Source of the DNA: Ostreococcus mediterraneus
Taxonomy: Eukaryota; Chlorophyta; Mamiellophyceae; Mamiellales; Bathycoccaceae
Direction of reading: 5' to 3'
Length of the DNA: 64,000 bases
Assembly: GCA_012295225.1 (NCBI GenBank)
Contig: WMKK01000001.1
Location: 620,001 to 684,000 of the forward strand
The position numbers and the translations under genes are program-made. Positions 26,395 to 36,358 of this stretch are shown here, piece after piece; position 1 is the first letter of the stretch; each line of letters starts with the position of its first letter. The notes under the pieces were generated by a model, which was given only the letters and a program-made list of their open reading frames with translations, had not been told where the DNA came from and did not search any database.

Positions 26395-29106
26395 ATGACG
26401 TCGTGCTCGGTGTCTTCCTCACTCTCGCGCACGCGGTGGACACCGCGCGCGGCGGTGCGCGCTCGCGGGATCATGGCGAGGCGAACGCGACAAGTGTCGC
26501 ACGAGCGTCGACGCGCAGCGTTCGTGGCGTGCGCGCTGATGAGCGTGATCGGCGTCGCCAACGGCGTCGGTGCGCTGGCACTCACGGGCGCGTCGGGTGT
26601 GCTTGGTAAACCTTTGACGACGACGAGGAAAGGCGCGAGGAAGTGCGCTGCGTTGCAGCCAAACGATGCGGTCATTGCGGTGTGCTTGCAGAATGATTTT
26701 ATGGATGAGCGTGCGGCAGATGGGTCGTACGTGGCGACAGCCACGCACAAGAGCTCGGCGTATGCGATACCAAAGGCTGCCGTGTCGAAAGATGGATTGA
26801 CGTTGAAGAGAGGCACGTTGGCGGTAGGGAACGCAGAACAAGTGGTTGATGTCGCTAATCAATGGCTCGCGCGCGGTGCGGCAGCAAAGAGTCGATTGAT
26901 GGTGACTTTGGATTGGCACCCGAAGGAGCATTGCAGCTTTTGTAGATTTGGCAAAGGCGGTAAACAAACACTCGACTGCGTGTGGGGATGCGAAGGCACT
27001 CAAGGTTTATGCGTGACTGGCGCAGGTGTTCCTCAAGAAGTCTTTGACTCGTCTAATCGATGCGTCGATGAAATTTCGTCGAATGATTATGTACAAAGTC
27101 GCTACTTCCAGTGGCCACCGCACTGCGTTGCGGGTACCTTTGGTGCAGAGCTCGATCCTTACTTAGAAGTGCCTCCACAGACAACCACACTCAAGACTTC
27201 TCTCGCTAGCGATAGAGATTCGTATAGCATGTACTCCGCCAAGGATGATAAAAGCGGATCATCGATGGAAGATATATTGAAGAATGAAAATATTGGGCGT
27301 GTGTTCGTCATGGGCATAGCGACTGACATGGTGGTGAAGAATACGTTGTGGGACATTTTATCTTCCAAAGCGTTGAACAACACTGGTTTACAGGCCGTCC
27401 TAGTCGCCGCAGGTGTACGAGGAGTATTTGATGAGCCTGGAGATTACTATCTATCGTCACCAGAAAGCGGAAGTGGTGTCATGAAAGCCGAAGCTATTGC
27501 GCGTGGCGCGAGAATCGTCGCAAGTACTAGTGTCGATGATGCGCTCGAAGAACTTTGTCAAGGCACGTGCGATTTCGATTCAGATTGCGATAAAAACATG
27601 GTTTGCGACGTTACCGCCAAGCCGTATGGAAGATGCCAGGCGAAACCAATCAGCTCTGGTTTAGCCACGGCGGCAACGCTTATTGCGATGCTCGGCTCTT
27701 TGATTGTGTTTCGTAAAGATATCATTGAATCCGTAAACAATCGCCACAAGTCGAAAGGTCCTCCGACCAATTTTGTAGTATTAGTTGAAACTGATATTGA
27801 AGGTTCTAGTGAGCTTTGGGAGAAGATGGGCGAATTAGGAAAGGGGGACATCATGAAGAACGGCGTCATGAAACTACACGACGAAGTCTTGAGGAAAAGC
27901 ATGAAAACTTATTTTGGATACGAGCTTCTCGTTCGTGGTGACGCATTTTTGGTGGCTTTTCACTCCGTGAGCGATGCTCTCTCTTGGGCGTTGCAAGTTC
28001 AGTTGGATCTCATGGAGGCTGCTTGGCCGGCGGAGTCGCACAACGTCACAGCTGGTACGCAGCAAGAGTTTGGTCGATACAATGGATTACGCGTTCGCAT
28101 GGGTATTCACTGTGGAACCGTTGATAAATGCATCAAGCATCAAGGCAAAATTGTTTATGAAGGTGCAGTTATGAAACAAGTTACTAGTGTTGCGGATGCT
28201 GGCGTTGGCGGTGGCATTCTTCTCTCTCAAGCGACTTTGCCATTATCGGCAAACATAACGATTCCGTATGTGATGTTTGATCAAGGTTTGCACAAAATGA
28301 ATGATTTCACAAAACCACAGCGTTTGAAAGAGATTTATCCTGAAGCTTTGCAGAGTAGATGTGAAGTATTTGCAAAGCTTGATACTCTAGAGCGGCTCAC
28401 TCCATCTTTCCATTCCGCGCCAGAAGGCGACGTGACTATGATATACACACATGTTGTCGGCTTGGCAGATTTGCAGAAAGCTGTCGGTATCAAGGTCATG
28501 GAAGATGCTTTAAGTATGGTGTTTGAGACGCTACGTCAAGCGCTGATGCGTCCTCACTGCGCTGGTTACGACTGTCGAGGATACGAGCGAAACGGAGAGA
28601 ACATGTATGTGTTTGGTGACTATAAAAGTTGCCTCCTCTTTGCTTTGGAATCGCAAGCTGAATTGCAAAAGTTAGAGTGGCCTTCTGAGTTGGCAGAGTA
28701 CATGAAAGATTCGAATATTCGAGGGGTTCCTGTCCGTATGGGTATGCACAGCGGACCATTAAAGCGCATTCGTATTCCTAGTGAAGGTTTAGCCGACTAC
28801 TATGGAGAAAGTGCGAACCGCGCTGCGCGTGTGATGTCAGTTGCGGTGGGTGGTCAAATCACGTGCGTGGAGTCAGAACTCAATAAAGTTCTCGCACACG
28901 AAAGTGATGGTCTACCAGATATCGTTATCGATCAGCTCGGAACATTTTCGTTGAAGGGGATCCCTGGTGTCACGTCACTCGTTCAAGTAGCACTGACGAC
29001 TGCACTGGCTGATAACACAGCGGGCAAATTCAAGGAAAGCAAAAAAGCTCAGCTGGTGAATCCGCCCGAAAAAGGAGCGCAGAGGCGCATTCATAACATT
29101 TCATAG
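26395..29106 (+). CDS. Receptor nucleotide cyclase with pseudo-nicotinamidase ectodomain
   Basis: 903 aa (ATG at 26473 an alternative start). A basic N-terminus and hydrophobic segment (about 42-64) form a signal or anchor. Residues about 88-390 are an isochorismatase/nicotinamidase fold: QNDF, metal ligands Asp173, His175 and His243 (WPPHCVAGT), and Lys267. The catalytic Asp position is Cys97 and the nucleophile Cys position is Val313 (GIATDMVV), so hydrolysis is unlikely. A Cys-rich knot (about 385-417), a transmembrane helix (about 420-441) and two class III cyclase domains follow. Domain 1 has the metal residues Asp467 and Asp516; domain 2 has Asn808 and Arg812. Many ectodomain Cys suggest an outside or lumenal location. 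Ligand sensing is inference. Confidence 0.85.
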   Translation: MTSCSVSSSLSRTRWTPRAAVRARGIMARRTRQVSHERRRAAFVACALMSVIGVANGVGALALTGASGVLGKPLTTTRKGARKCAALQPNDAVIAVCLQNDFMDERAADGSYVATATHKSSAYAIPKAAVSKDGLTLKRGTLAVGNAEQVVDVANQWLARGAAAKSRLMVTLDWHPKEHCSFCRFGKGGKQTLDCVWGCEGTQGLCVTGAGVPQEVFDSSNRCVDEISSNDYVQSRYFQWPPHCVAGTFGAELDPYLEVPPQTTTLKTSLASDRDSYSMYSAKDDKSGSSMEDILKNENIGRVFVMGIATDMVVKNTLWDILSSKALNNTGLQAVLVAAGVRGVFDEPGDYYLSSPESGSGVMKAEAIARGARIVASTSVDDALEELCQGTCDFDSDCDKNMVCDVTAKPYGRCQAKPISSGLATAATLIAMLGSLIVFRKDIIESVNNRHKSKGPPTNFVVLVETDIEGSSELWEKMGELGKGDIMKNGVMKLHDEVLRKSMKTYFGYELLVRGDAFLVAFHSVSDALSWALQVQLDLMEAAWPAESHNVTAGTQQEFGRYNGLRVRMGIHCGTVDKCIKHQGKIVYEGAVMKQVTSVADAGVGGGILLSQATLPLSANITIPYVMFDQGLHKMNDFTKPQRLKEIYPEALQSRCEVFAKLDTLERLTPSFHSAPEGDVTMIYTHVVGLADLQKAVGIKVMEDALSMVFETLRQALMRPHCAGYDCRGYERNGENMYVFGDYKSCLLFALESQAELQKLEWPSELAEYMKDSNIRGVPVRMGMHSGPLKRIRIPSEGLADYYGESANRAARVMSVAVGGQITCVESELNKVLAHESDGLPDIVIDQLGTFSLKGIPGVTSLVQVALTTALADNTAGKFKESKKAQLVNPPEKGAQRRIHNIS

Positions 29107-29162
29107 TTAACATAGTCCATAAACTCAACATTTATTGTTTTGCTAATAAATACAATCGCAAC

Positions 29163-32100
29163 CTATTTCGTTTCAGAGCGAAAGTTGTCTGACAACACGC
29201 GAGATTGACTGCGAACCATCGACAGCGTCTTATTCACCATGGTACTCAGTTGCTCAATATTCAAACGCGCATTTTCAATGCCCTGCTCGGCAATGTTATG
29301 AGACATGTTCGCTAGAAGCTTTGTGCTACCAGTTTCATATTTCTCGCCATTGGGGCCGTAGATAATAATAGGATTGTGCGCTGGATCTGCTAGCCACTTG
29401 TCTCGAATCTGAGCCTTTGGTAACATTTTCTGGGTGGTAATAAGCGTCGAATCAAACCCAAAACAGTGGTTGTGCCCGATTTGCCACTCAATCGGCACAC
29501 GCGTACCTTTACTCGTCAACTCACAGATGCAATACTTGTATTCGTACGCTTCGTCAGAGAAGAGAGGCAAACTTGCCTGCCATGATCCATCCTTCAATCG
29601 CGACATGTATTCGCCTCCTTGTACATCCCAGTCGCACCACGTTCCAACCAAGACGATGAATTGATTTTCACCAACGTCTTTTTGAACTTTGAACTCGCAA
29701 GAAATTGAATGCGTGGGTAAATCACCCGAGGCTTGCTGCTGTAGCTTAACCATTGTGTGCGTGACCTGTGCCAGAGACAGTTGGGCCGCTCTATTTGCTT
29801 CAGCCAGCGCCACCTCCATTTCATGGAGACGAGTGTCCAACTCCCAAGATGGAGGCGGCGGAGCATTTACAATGTTTGCATTTGACGAATTGAGCTCATT
29901 TTGCACCTCTGCAAGCATTGTTGTTGCGGCGGCGTTTTCAACTTCAAGTTGCGAGACACGCTCTCTGAGTGAAAGAAGTTCCTCCGACGGCTCCGTAAAA
30001 TCTACCAATGAATCGTTGAGGGCAGCAAGTTTGCTCTCCATACTTTTCTCAAGCTGCAATAATCGCTCCTTGTAGTGTTGCGCGCGTTCATTCGCTTCGG
30101 CGATCTCAGACTCAGCTAACGTCAGTCTCTGCGAGTACTTACTTGCGTTGGAATCACCGGCGCTGGCTTGAGCGCGAAGCTGCGCAATCTCAGACTCAGC
30201 TGATACAAGCTTTTGGGAGTACTCGCTCGCACTGGAATCACTCGCGTTTACTTGCGCACGAAGCTGCGCAAGTTCTGTCTCAAGGCCTAACATAGCAGTT
30301 TGAGAAGACTGAAGCTCAGTCAGCGTAGCTGCCGTACGTCTGTTTGCTTCGGCGATTTCAGACTCAGCTAATGCAAGCTTCTGCGCGTACTCGCTTGCAC
30401 TGGAATCATCGGTGCTGGCTTGAGCGCGAAGCTGCGCAATCTCAGATTCCAGAGATGCGTTAGTGCCCCGAGAGAACTCGAGCTCACTTGCTGTTGCCAT
30501 AACTCTTCTATTTGCATCTGCGAGCTCAGACTCAGTCGACGCCAGCTTCTGCGCGAGGTCAGATTCAAGACCAGACATCGCGCTGCGCGCAGACTCAAGC
30601 TCACTCGACACCTCNNNNNNNNNNNNNNNNNNNNNNNNNNNNNNNNNNNNNNNNNNNNNNNNNNNNNNNNNNNNNNNNNNNNNNNNNNNNNNNNNNNNNN
30701 NNNNNNNNNNNNNNNNNNNNNNNNNNNNNNNNNNNNNNNNNNNNNNNNNNNNNNNNNNNNNNNNNNNNNNNNNNNNNNNNNNNNNNNNNNNNNNNNNNNN
30801 NNNNNNNNNNNNNNNNNNNNNNNNNNNNNNNNNNNNNNNNNNNNNNNNNNNNNNNNNNNNNNNNNNNNNNNNNNNNNNNNNNNNNNNNNNNNNNNNNNNN
30901 NNNNNNNNNNNNNNNNNNNNNNNNNNNNNNNNNNNNNNNNNNNNNNNNNNNNNNNNNNNNNNNNNNNNNNNNNNNNNNNNNNNNNNNNNNNNNNNNNNNN
31001 NNNNNNNNNNNNNNNNNNNNNNNNNNNNNNNNNNNNNNNNNNNNNNNNNNNNNNNNNNNNNNNNNNNNNNNNNNNNNNNNNNNNNNNNNNNNNNNNNNNN
31101 NNNNNNNNNNNNNNNNNNNNNNNNNNNNNNNNNNNNNNNNNNNNNNNNNNNNNNNNNNNNNNNNNNNNNNNNNNNNNNNNNNNNNNNNNNNNNNNNNNNN
31201 NNNNNNNNNNNNNNNNNNNNNNNNNNNNNNNNNNNNNNNNNNNNNNNNNNNNNNNNNNNNNNNNNNNNNNNNNNNNNNNNNNNNNNNNNNNNNNNNNNNN
31301 NNNNNNNNNNNNNNNNNNNGGTCAGATTCAAGACCAGACATCGCGCTGCGCGCAGACTCAAGCTCACTCGACACCTCAGCGGCACGTCTGTTGGCATCCG
31401 CGAGCTCAGACTCAATCGATACGACGTGGCGCTTCAATGATTCAACCTCCTCAAGCGCTACAGTTTTCTTTCCTCGAAGCGCATCAATTTCGTTCATTTT
31501 CTCCGTCAATTCGCTCTGAACTATAGCCAACTCAGTTTCAACGTGTCGCATTTCTTTTCGGAGCAACTCAGTATCGCCTTCAAGCTTGTACGCATTATCC
31601 TTTGCAGCTTCAAGAGATGATTCCAACGATTCCACAGTGTACTTAGATTCAGACAGCGCATCAGTCAACTCTGCCACTTCCATTTGCAATAGTTCTAACG
31701 CAGCATCCAAATCATTCTTGGATTGCTCGAAATCTGCCAGCTGTTCGGCAATCGTTTCCTTTTGAGATCTTTCACTCTCCATTTCAATTGCGTGTGCCTC
31801 TGCTGAACGTTCGAGCTCAGCAAGTTTTGTCTCAAGATTTGTCTTGTCATCGGCGAGCGCACGGCTTTCGCATTCAACAGACGCAATGCGTGCCTCCATT
31901 TCAGCTACAGCCGAAGTATACTCAGTCTTTAATTTCAACAGCTCATCCTGAGATGTTTCGCGCGCCGACACAGCGGTGTCCAACTTTGATTGCAAACTAG
32001 CAACGTCGATGGAGAGCGTCGACGTCTGCGCTTGAGTCGCATTCAATGTTGCTTCCAAAGATTGTGCATACGATTGCGATTGGGACAGAGACTCGGTGAG

Positions 32101-33678
32101 AGAGGTCACTTCCGTACGCGCTGATTCTAATTCGTTATTCGAATTCAACAGCGCGCTACTTGCATTTGCCAACTCATCACTCGCTTTCATCAAATCATTC
32201 GCTTGTAGAGAGGCCTCTTCGTGTGCTGTCTTGAGTGCCGTCTCAACTAGCGCCAGCTTTGATTTGTAAGCAGTAAGATCGATGGCGTAAGATTTAGCTT
32301 TGTCTTCGGACGATTGAAGATCCGATCGAACAGTGTCAAGATCTTTGCGAAGACTTTCCAACTCAAGAGATAATTCCTGCGCTTCGTCCCGGCTTCCTTG
32401 TAGCGAGGACTCCAATGAACGCCTTTCCTCGTGAGCTTCGCTCAGGCTGGTCGATAGTTTCGAAATTTCTTGATTTCGTCCTTCAATCTCACTTTTTAGT
32501 GCGCTCACGTCCGCCTTGTAGCCTTCTATCGTGTTCAAATGAGTTGACACAGACTGCTTTGCCTCGGAGAGAGATTCCTCAAGTACGCTGTTAAGTCGCT
32601 TGACGGACTCCAACTCTGACAGAGCAGCCTTGAACTTATTTTTCGAAGCCACGGCATCGCTTGAGTATCCAACGCTGAGCTCTCTGAGTGCCATGAGTTC
32701 AGATTCGACGTCAATCAACTTATCCTTGAGGGCCAAAATTTCTCCTTCATACTGCGTAGTCCTTTTGGTCGCGTCGACAAGTTGTACGGCTGTGATTCGG
32801 AGCGTCTCAAGCTCCATTTCAGCAGTACCAAGTTGATTCTTGTAACGCTCAGCAAGGATATTTTCGTCATCGTGAGCTTTCTCAAGGCGAGCGACATCCA
32901 TTGATTTCACCTCCAAAGATTTTTTAAGTTCTCCAATTTGTTCACGAAGCGCCGCGTCGCTCTTTGATGCAGAATCGAGCATCTCCCGCAAATTCGCTAG
33001 AGTTTTCTCATACCTCTCACCTTTTTCACGAAGATTCTCAACTTCTCTTTCCGCTACATCACGTTGCATTTGTATTTCCTCCACGGTGGCATTGTGTGCA
33101 TCTGCTCCAACCCATCCTCGACCCGTACGCCACGTGGAGTACATCGATGTCAAGCGGTTACGATTGAAATATCCCGCAGCGCTCAATGTTCCCGCAACAA
33201 GGACTCCCGAAAGTATCAACGATGAATTCCAACTCGTGATACTCGGTTTCACTACAGCCATCGTCGGCGTTGGCTTCGACGCTTCCCCCACGACGACTGT
33301 CACCTTTTGCTCCTTTGGCGCCAGCGCCTTGGCTTCGCGAATGACAATCCTATCACCAGGAAATATCGCCGATAGATCCACGTTTGGGTTCAACCTTTGC
33401 AACGCCTCCAAATCTACACCAGTTTCTTCCACCAACCACCTTGTGTTCTCGCCATGCTTGAACGTATACCATTCTTCGCCGTCTCCGCCGCTCGCTCGCG
33501 GCGTCGCCTCACCCGACGTCCCCGCGCGCGCCGCGCCTCTTCTCACTCGAGCGTTCGACGACACTCTCGCCCTCAACGTCGTCAACGCTCGACGACCATG
33601 TATCATTCGCGACTCGTGCGTCATCACCCCCGTCGCATGCGTCGCGTGTGTCCTGTGTATACGTCGCGACACGAACAA
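29163..33678 (-). CDS. LysM / membrane / coiled-coil / starch-binding plastid protein (contains assembly gap)
   Basis: The start is at 33678, or 33624 for a shorter presequence. The N-terminal 65 residues are an Arg/Ser/Ala-rich transit peptide. A LysM domain lies at about 69-112 (EWYTFKHGENTRWLVEETG, NPNVDLSAIFPGDRI), a transmembrane helix at about 150-170 (SSLILSGVLVAGTLSAAGYF), and then close to 900 residues of coiled coil with internal repeats. A CBM20/CBM48-type starch-binding domain follows near 29440-29720 (VLVGTWCDWDV, GSWQASLPLF, YEYKYCI). The C-terminus is helical. The layout combines features of plant MFP1 (membrane plus coil) and PTST2 (coil plus CBM48), which seed starch granules. 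The run of N shifts the frame; collapsing its duplicated flanks gives about 1250 aa. Confidence 0.85.
30080..30614. repeat. Coding repeats of the coiled coil
   Basis: Imperfect tandem units of the form LAESEIAEANRR, SELESARSAM, LESEIAQLRAQAS, DSSASEYAQKL recur on the minus strand. DNA identity between units is high enough to explain the adjacent assembly gap. Confidence 0.75.
30615..31319. other. Assembly gap (705 N) inside a tandem-repeat coding region
   Basis: 705 unknown bases. The 58 bases before the gap (30557-30614) and after it (31320-31377) are identical, so the gap lies where coiled-coil repeats confused the assembly. The true length is unknown and may be zero or negative. Confidence 0.95.
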
Positions 33679-34188
33679 CGCTCGATGTTAGTTGTCATCT
33701 GTCTCGGTACATTTGAAAAATCCCGCGCATCATCGTCGTCCATCGTCGTCCGTCGCAGTGCATGCATCGCGAGATGACGTACCGCATGGACGATGGTGCG
33801 CTCATGGCGATCGTCGTCGTATGTCGTATGTCGTATGTCGTATGTCGTATGTCGTATGTCGTCGTATGTCGTCGTCGTCGTGTGTCGCGCGCGGCGGCGA
33901 GTCAACGGCATCGCGTTGGGTCTGGATGGTGTTCGCGCCACCAATGTATCATCCAATGCCTCGGGCCACCACCACCACGACGACTGGCTTGGATGGTGTT
34001 GAACGACAGAACACCGCCCGCGGTCGTCGAGCGACGATACGCGATCGACGACGCAGGCGCGCATACACGGGCGATGGTTGCACGAATGTCAACCACGTCG
34101 TAAGCGCGCCGCTGGAAAACGCACGCGTGAACGCTGAGGGAGGACACGAGACACGCCGCGCGTCTGGGCTGTCGATTCCACGAGGACG
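33679..34188. promoter_or_regulatory. Divergent spacer with heptamer minisatellite, starch-binding gene / DAG lipase
   Basis: A 0.5-kb spacer between divergent starts. Six exact GTATGTC heptamers (33819-33860) followed by GTC and one more heptamer form the main feature. Short CGT tracts flank it. No gene or other element is supported. Confidence 0.55.
33819..33870. repeat. GTATGTC heptamer minisatellite
   Basis: Six perfect tandem copies, then GTC and a seventh copy. A 7-base unit does not preserve a reading frame, which supports a non-coding location. Confidence 0.9.
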
Positions 34189-36282
34189 ATGCCCGCGTTG
34201 CGACTGTTCGGACGTCAATGGTTGCTGAGCGCGGATGATCTTCCGCTTCCTATGGCTGGGTTGATGCTCGTACACACGTTGTGGTGCGTGTTGATATTAC
34301 TCGTGTACGAACGGGCGCATAGGACGTTGGAGAAGGGGTGTTCAGAGGGAGACGACGTGTTGGCGTGGTTATTCGGGACGTTTGGGTGTTACTTCATATC
34401 GCTGTGTACGGAGGCGATCATCTTACACATGGCGTTACGAGGGCGGATTTTGGAACCTGGCAAGCGCAAGTACGTACCGTATGTGATTTACGTGCACGTG
34501 CTCATCATTTGCGCCGACGTCGCATTTACAGTGTACGGTACGGTGTTGTACGCCGGGTCGAGCGCTGCTTGTTTATCGCGCTCACGTACGCGAGCAACGG
34601 TGCTAACTGTTATCATTGGGAACTATCTTGTTATTGCGTTCAATTTTATAGGCTTCTCGTTGATGTTTAGCATGTTTGGTCACCTGCCGAGCGAACAAAA
34701 GTGGTACAAGATTTTTGATATGATCGCGGCGATGATGTGTTTGAATCGGCGAGAGTTGTCAAATAATGCCGACGTTGATCGGAAGCTTGCCGAGCATGGC
34801 GCACTCGGACACATTGCAAACTGCTTTGCGGAGGTGTTCCAAGGAGCAGACGTGGTGCCTAGTGATATAGCCGCCGGTATGGGTCTTCTCGCGATTCAAC
34901 ATCGGCATCTGATTGAAAACAGTCCACTCGGTACGCCTCTCGTGGAGAACTCCGACGCACTTTCTCCATACACGACTCTGCATACAATGTATGATGATTT
35001 TGCGCATTATTCACGCTGGGCTCTTGCGGCGTATGGTTGGGCACTGTTCGCGTGGGCTAATCCATCAAAGGGTCTTGGTATCGCTTGTTCACCGACGGCG
35101 TGCATAGAATGTTGTGGATGTCGTTCATGTACAAAACAAGCTAAACAACACCATAGCGATAATTTAGACAGAGCAGCCCTGAAACAGTGCGCCGGAATCG
35201 AGTCGGAAGACTTGTTTTACGTATCAGTTGCAAATGGAATTGGTGAGGCTCCTTATTTCATCGCGCGAGACGTGCGACGTAAAGCCGTTGTGCTTTCAAT
35301 TCGCGGTACGCTAAGCATAGCTGACTGCATCACGGACAGTATGTACAAGCCAGTAATGTTGAATGGTGAAGCTGTAAATCAACCCCAAATGAAAGGGCAA
35401 GAGTTACACGTGCACGCCGGGGTGCTCGGAGCAACAAATTTCATTCTTGCAGATTTGGAAGTCAACAAAGTTTTAGAACAGACTATTCTGGGCGAAGCTC
35501 CAAGCGATGGGTGCGCACCAGTTCCAAGTACGGCCTCTGAGTGTAAGGATTGGAAGTTAGTGATAACCGGACACTCACTAGGTGCAGGAGTCGCAGCTGT
35601 GTTGTCGCTGCATCTTCGTAAGAAGTTTCCTAATTTGAAGGTTTGGTGCATCGAACCCCCGGGAGGTGTGCTTAGCGCAGAGTTGTGCGAAGTTTGCAAG
35701 CCTTGGACTTATAGTACAGTGCATCATTGCGACTTGTTCTGTCGTCTTTCTGGACCATCATTGCTGAAGCTTCGAAGCGATCTGATGGAGTCTCTGACTA
35801 ATTCAAAGCTGAATAAATTTTCATTAATGATGCGAATGACTTTCAATGGGACAAAGTTGCAGATTTCAGACGTACTAGATGCTGCAGGGGCTGCCACTGA
35901 ATCAACAGCACTTCGCGAAAATTTCATAGATTTTGCTGAACGCCAAGTAGCTCAATCGCCCATGATGGCGGCAAAATTATATCCTCCAGGTCAGCTGGTT
36001 CACTTGCACAGGAGGGAAGATGGCATGTACGAACCACGGCTTGTGGAAGCGAAAGAGTTTATGGACAGAGGAATGATGGTGCAGGCAGGATTCTTTACAG
36101 AACACTTCCCTGATAAAGTAGCTGCCGTTCTTTCTGACTTAGCCGCAAGCGGAACGGACGCAACACAATCAATCACGTCCATGAGGACGTCATCTCAAAA
36201 TTCCTCACGCTCGATCGTTGATACGCTTGTCCGCCAGTCGTCAAGACGTATCTATCAAGAAGGTAGTATAGATAACGTATAG
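34189..36282 (+). CDS. sn-1-specific diacylglycerol lipase (DAGL-like)
   Basis: 697 aa with four N-terminal transmembrane helices (about 20-165), as in animal DAGL alpha and beta. An alpha/beta-hydrolase lipase_3 domain follows: VLSIRGTLSIADCITD, the nucleophile elbow GHSLG with Ser463, Asp515 in the HHCDLFCRLS segment, and a likely catalytic His in FTEHFP near residue 630. LYPPGQLVHLHR is a DAGL hallmark. The enzyme cleaves the sn-1 acyl chain of diacylglycerol to give 2-monoacylglycerol, which in animals is 2-arachidonoylglycerol. A Cys-rich insert (CIECCGCRSCTKQ) near residue 304 could be palmitoylated. The tail is Ser-rich. Confidence 0.88.
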   Translation: MPALRLFGRQWLLSADDLPLPMAGLMLVHTLWCVLILLVYERAHRTLEKGCSEGDDVLAWLFGTFGCYFISLCTEAIILHMALRGRILEPGKRKYVPYVIYVHVLIICADVAFTVYGTVLYAGSSAACLSRSRTRATVLTVIIGNYLVIAFNFIGFSLMFSMFGHLPSEQKWYKIFDMIAAMMCLNRRELSNNADVDRKLAEHGALGHIANCFAEVFQGADVVPSDIAAGMGLLAIQHRHLIENSPLGTPLVENSDALSPYTTLHTMYDDFAHYSRWALAAYGWALFAWANPSKGLGIACSPTACIECCGCRSCTKQAKQHHSDNLDRAALKQCAGIESEDLFYVSVANGIGEAPYFIARDVRRKAVVLSIRGTLSIADCITDSMYKPVMLNGEAVNQPQMKGQELHVHAGVLGATNFILADLEVNKVLEQTILGEAPSDGCAPVPSTASECKDWKLVITGHSLGAGVAAVLSLHLRKKFPNLKVWCIEPPGGVLSAELCEVCKPWTYSTVHHCDLFCRLSGPSLLKLRSDLMESLTNSKLNKFSLMMRMTFNGTKLQISDVLDAAGAATESTALRENFIDFAERQVAQSPMMAAKLYPPGQLVHLHRREDGMYEPRLVEAKEFMDRGMMVQAGFFTEHFPDKVAAVLSDLAASGTDATQSITSMRTSSQNSSRSIVDTLVRQSSRRIYQEGSIDNV

Positions 36283-36358
36283 CGCATAGAGAACATTTAC
36301 TAGGATTGTAATTACAAATGATGAAATATCGCATGTCGTTTTCAAACTACATGACTTG

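Noticed and set aside
26395-29106. Active nicotinamidase as the function of the receptor ectodomain
   Set aside because: Both the catalytic Asp and the nucleophile Cys positions are replaced (Cys97, Val313).
31320-31415. Alternative start on the minus strand just left of the N gap
   Set aside because: It reads a different frame of the coiled-coil repeats; the frame is an artefact of the gap.
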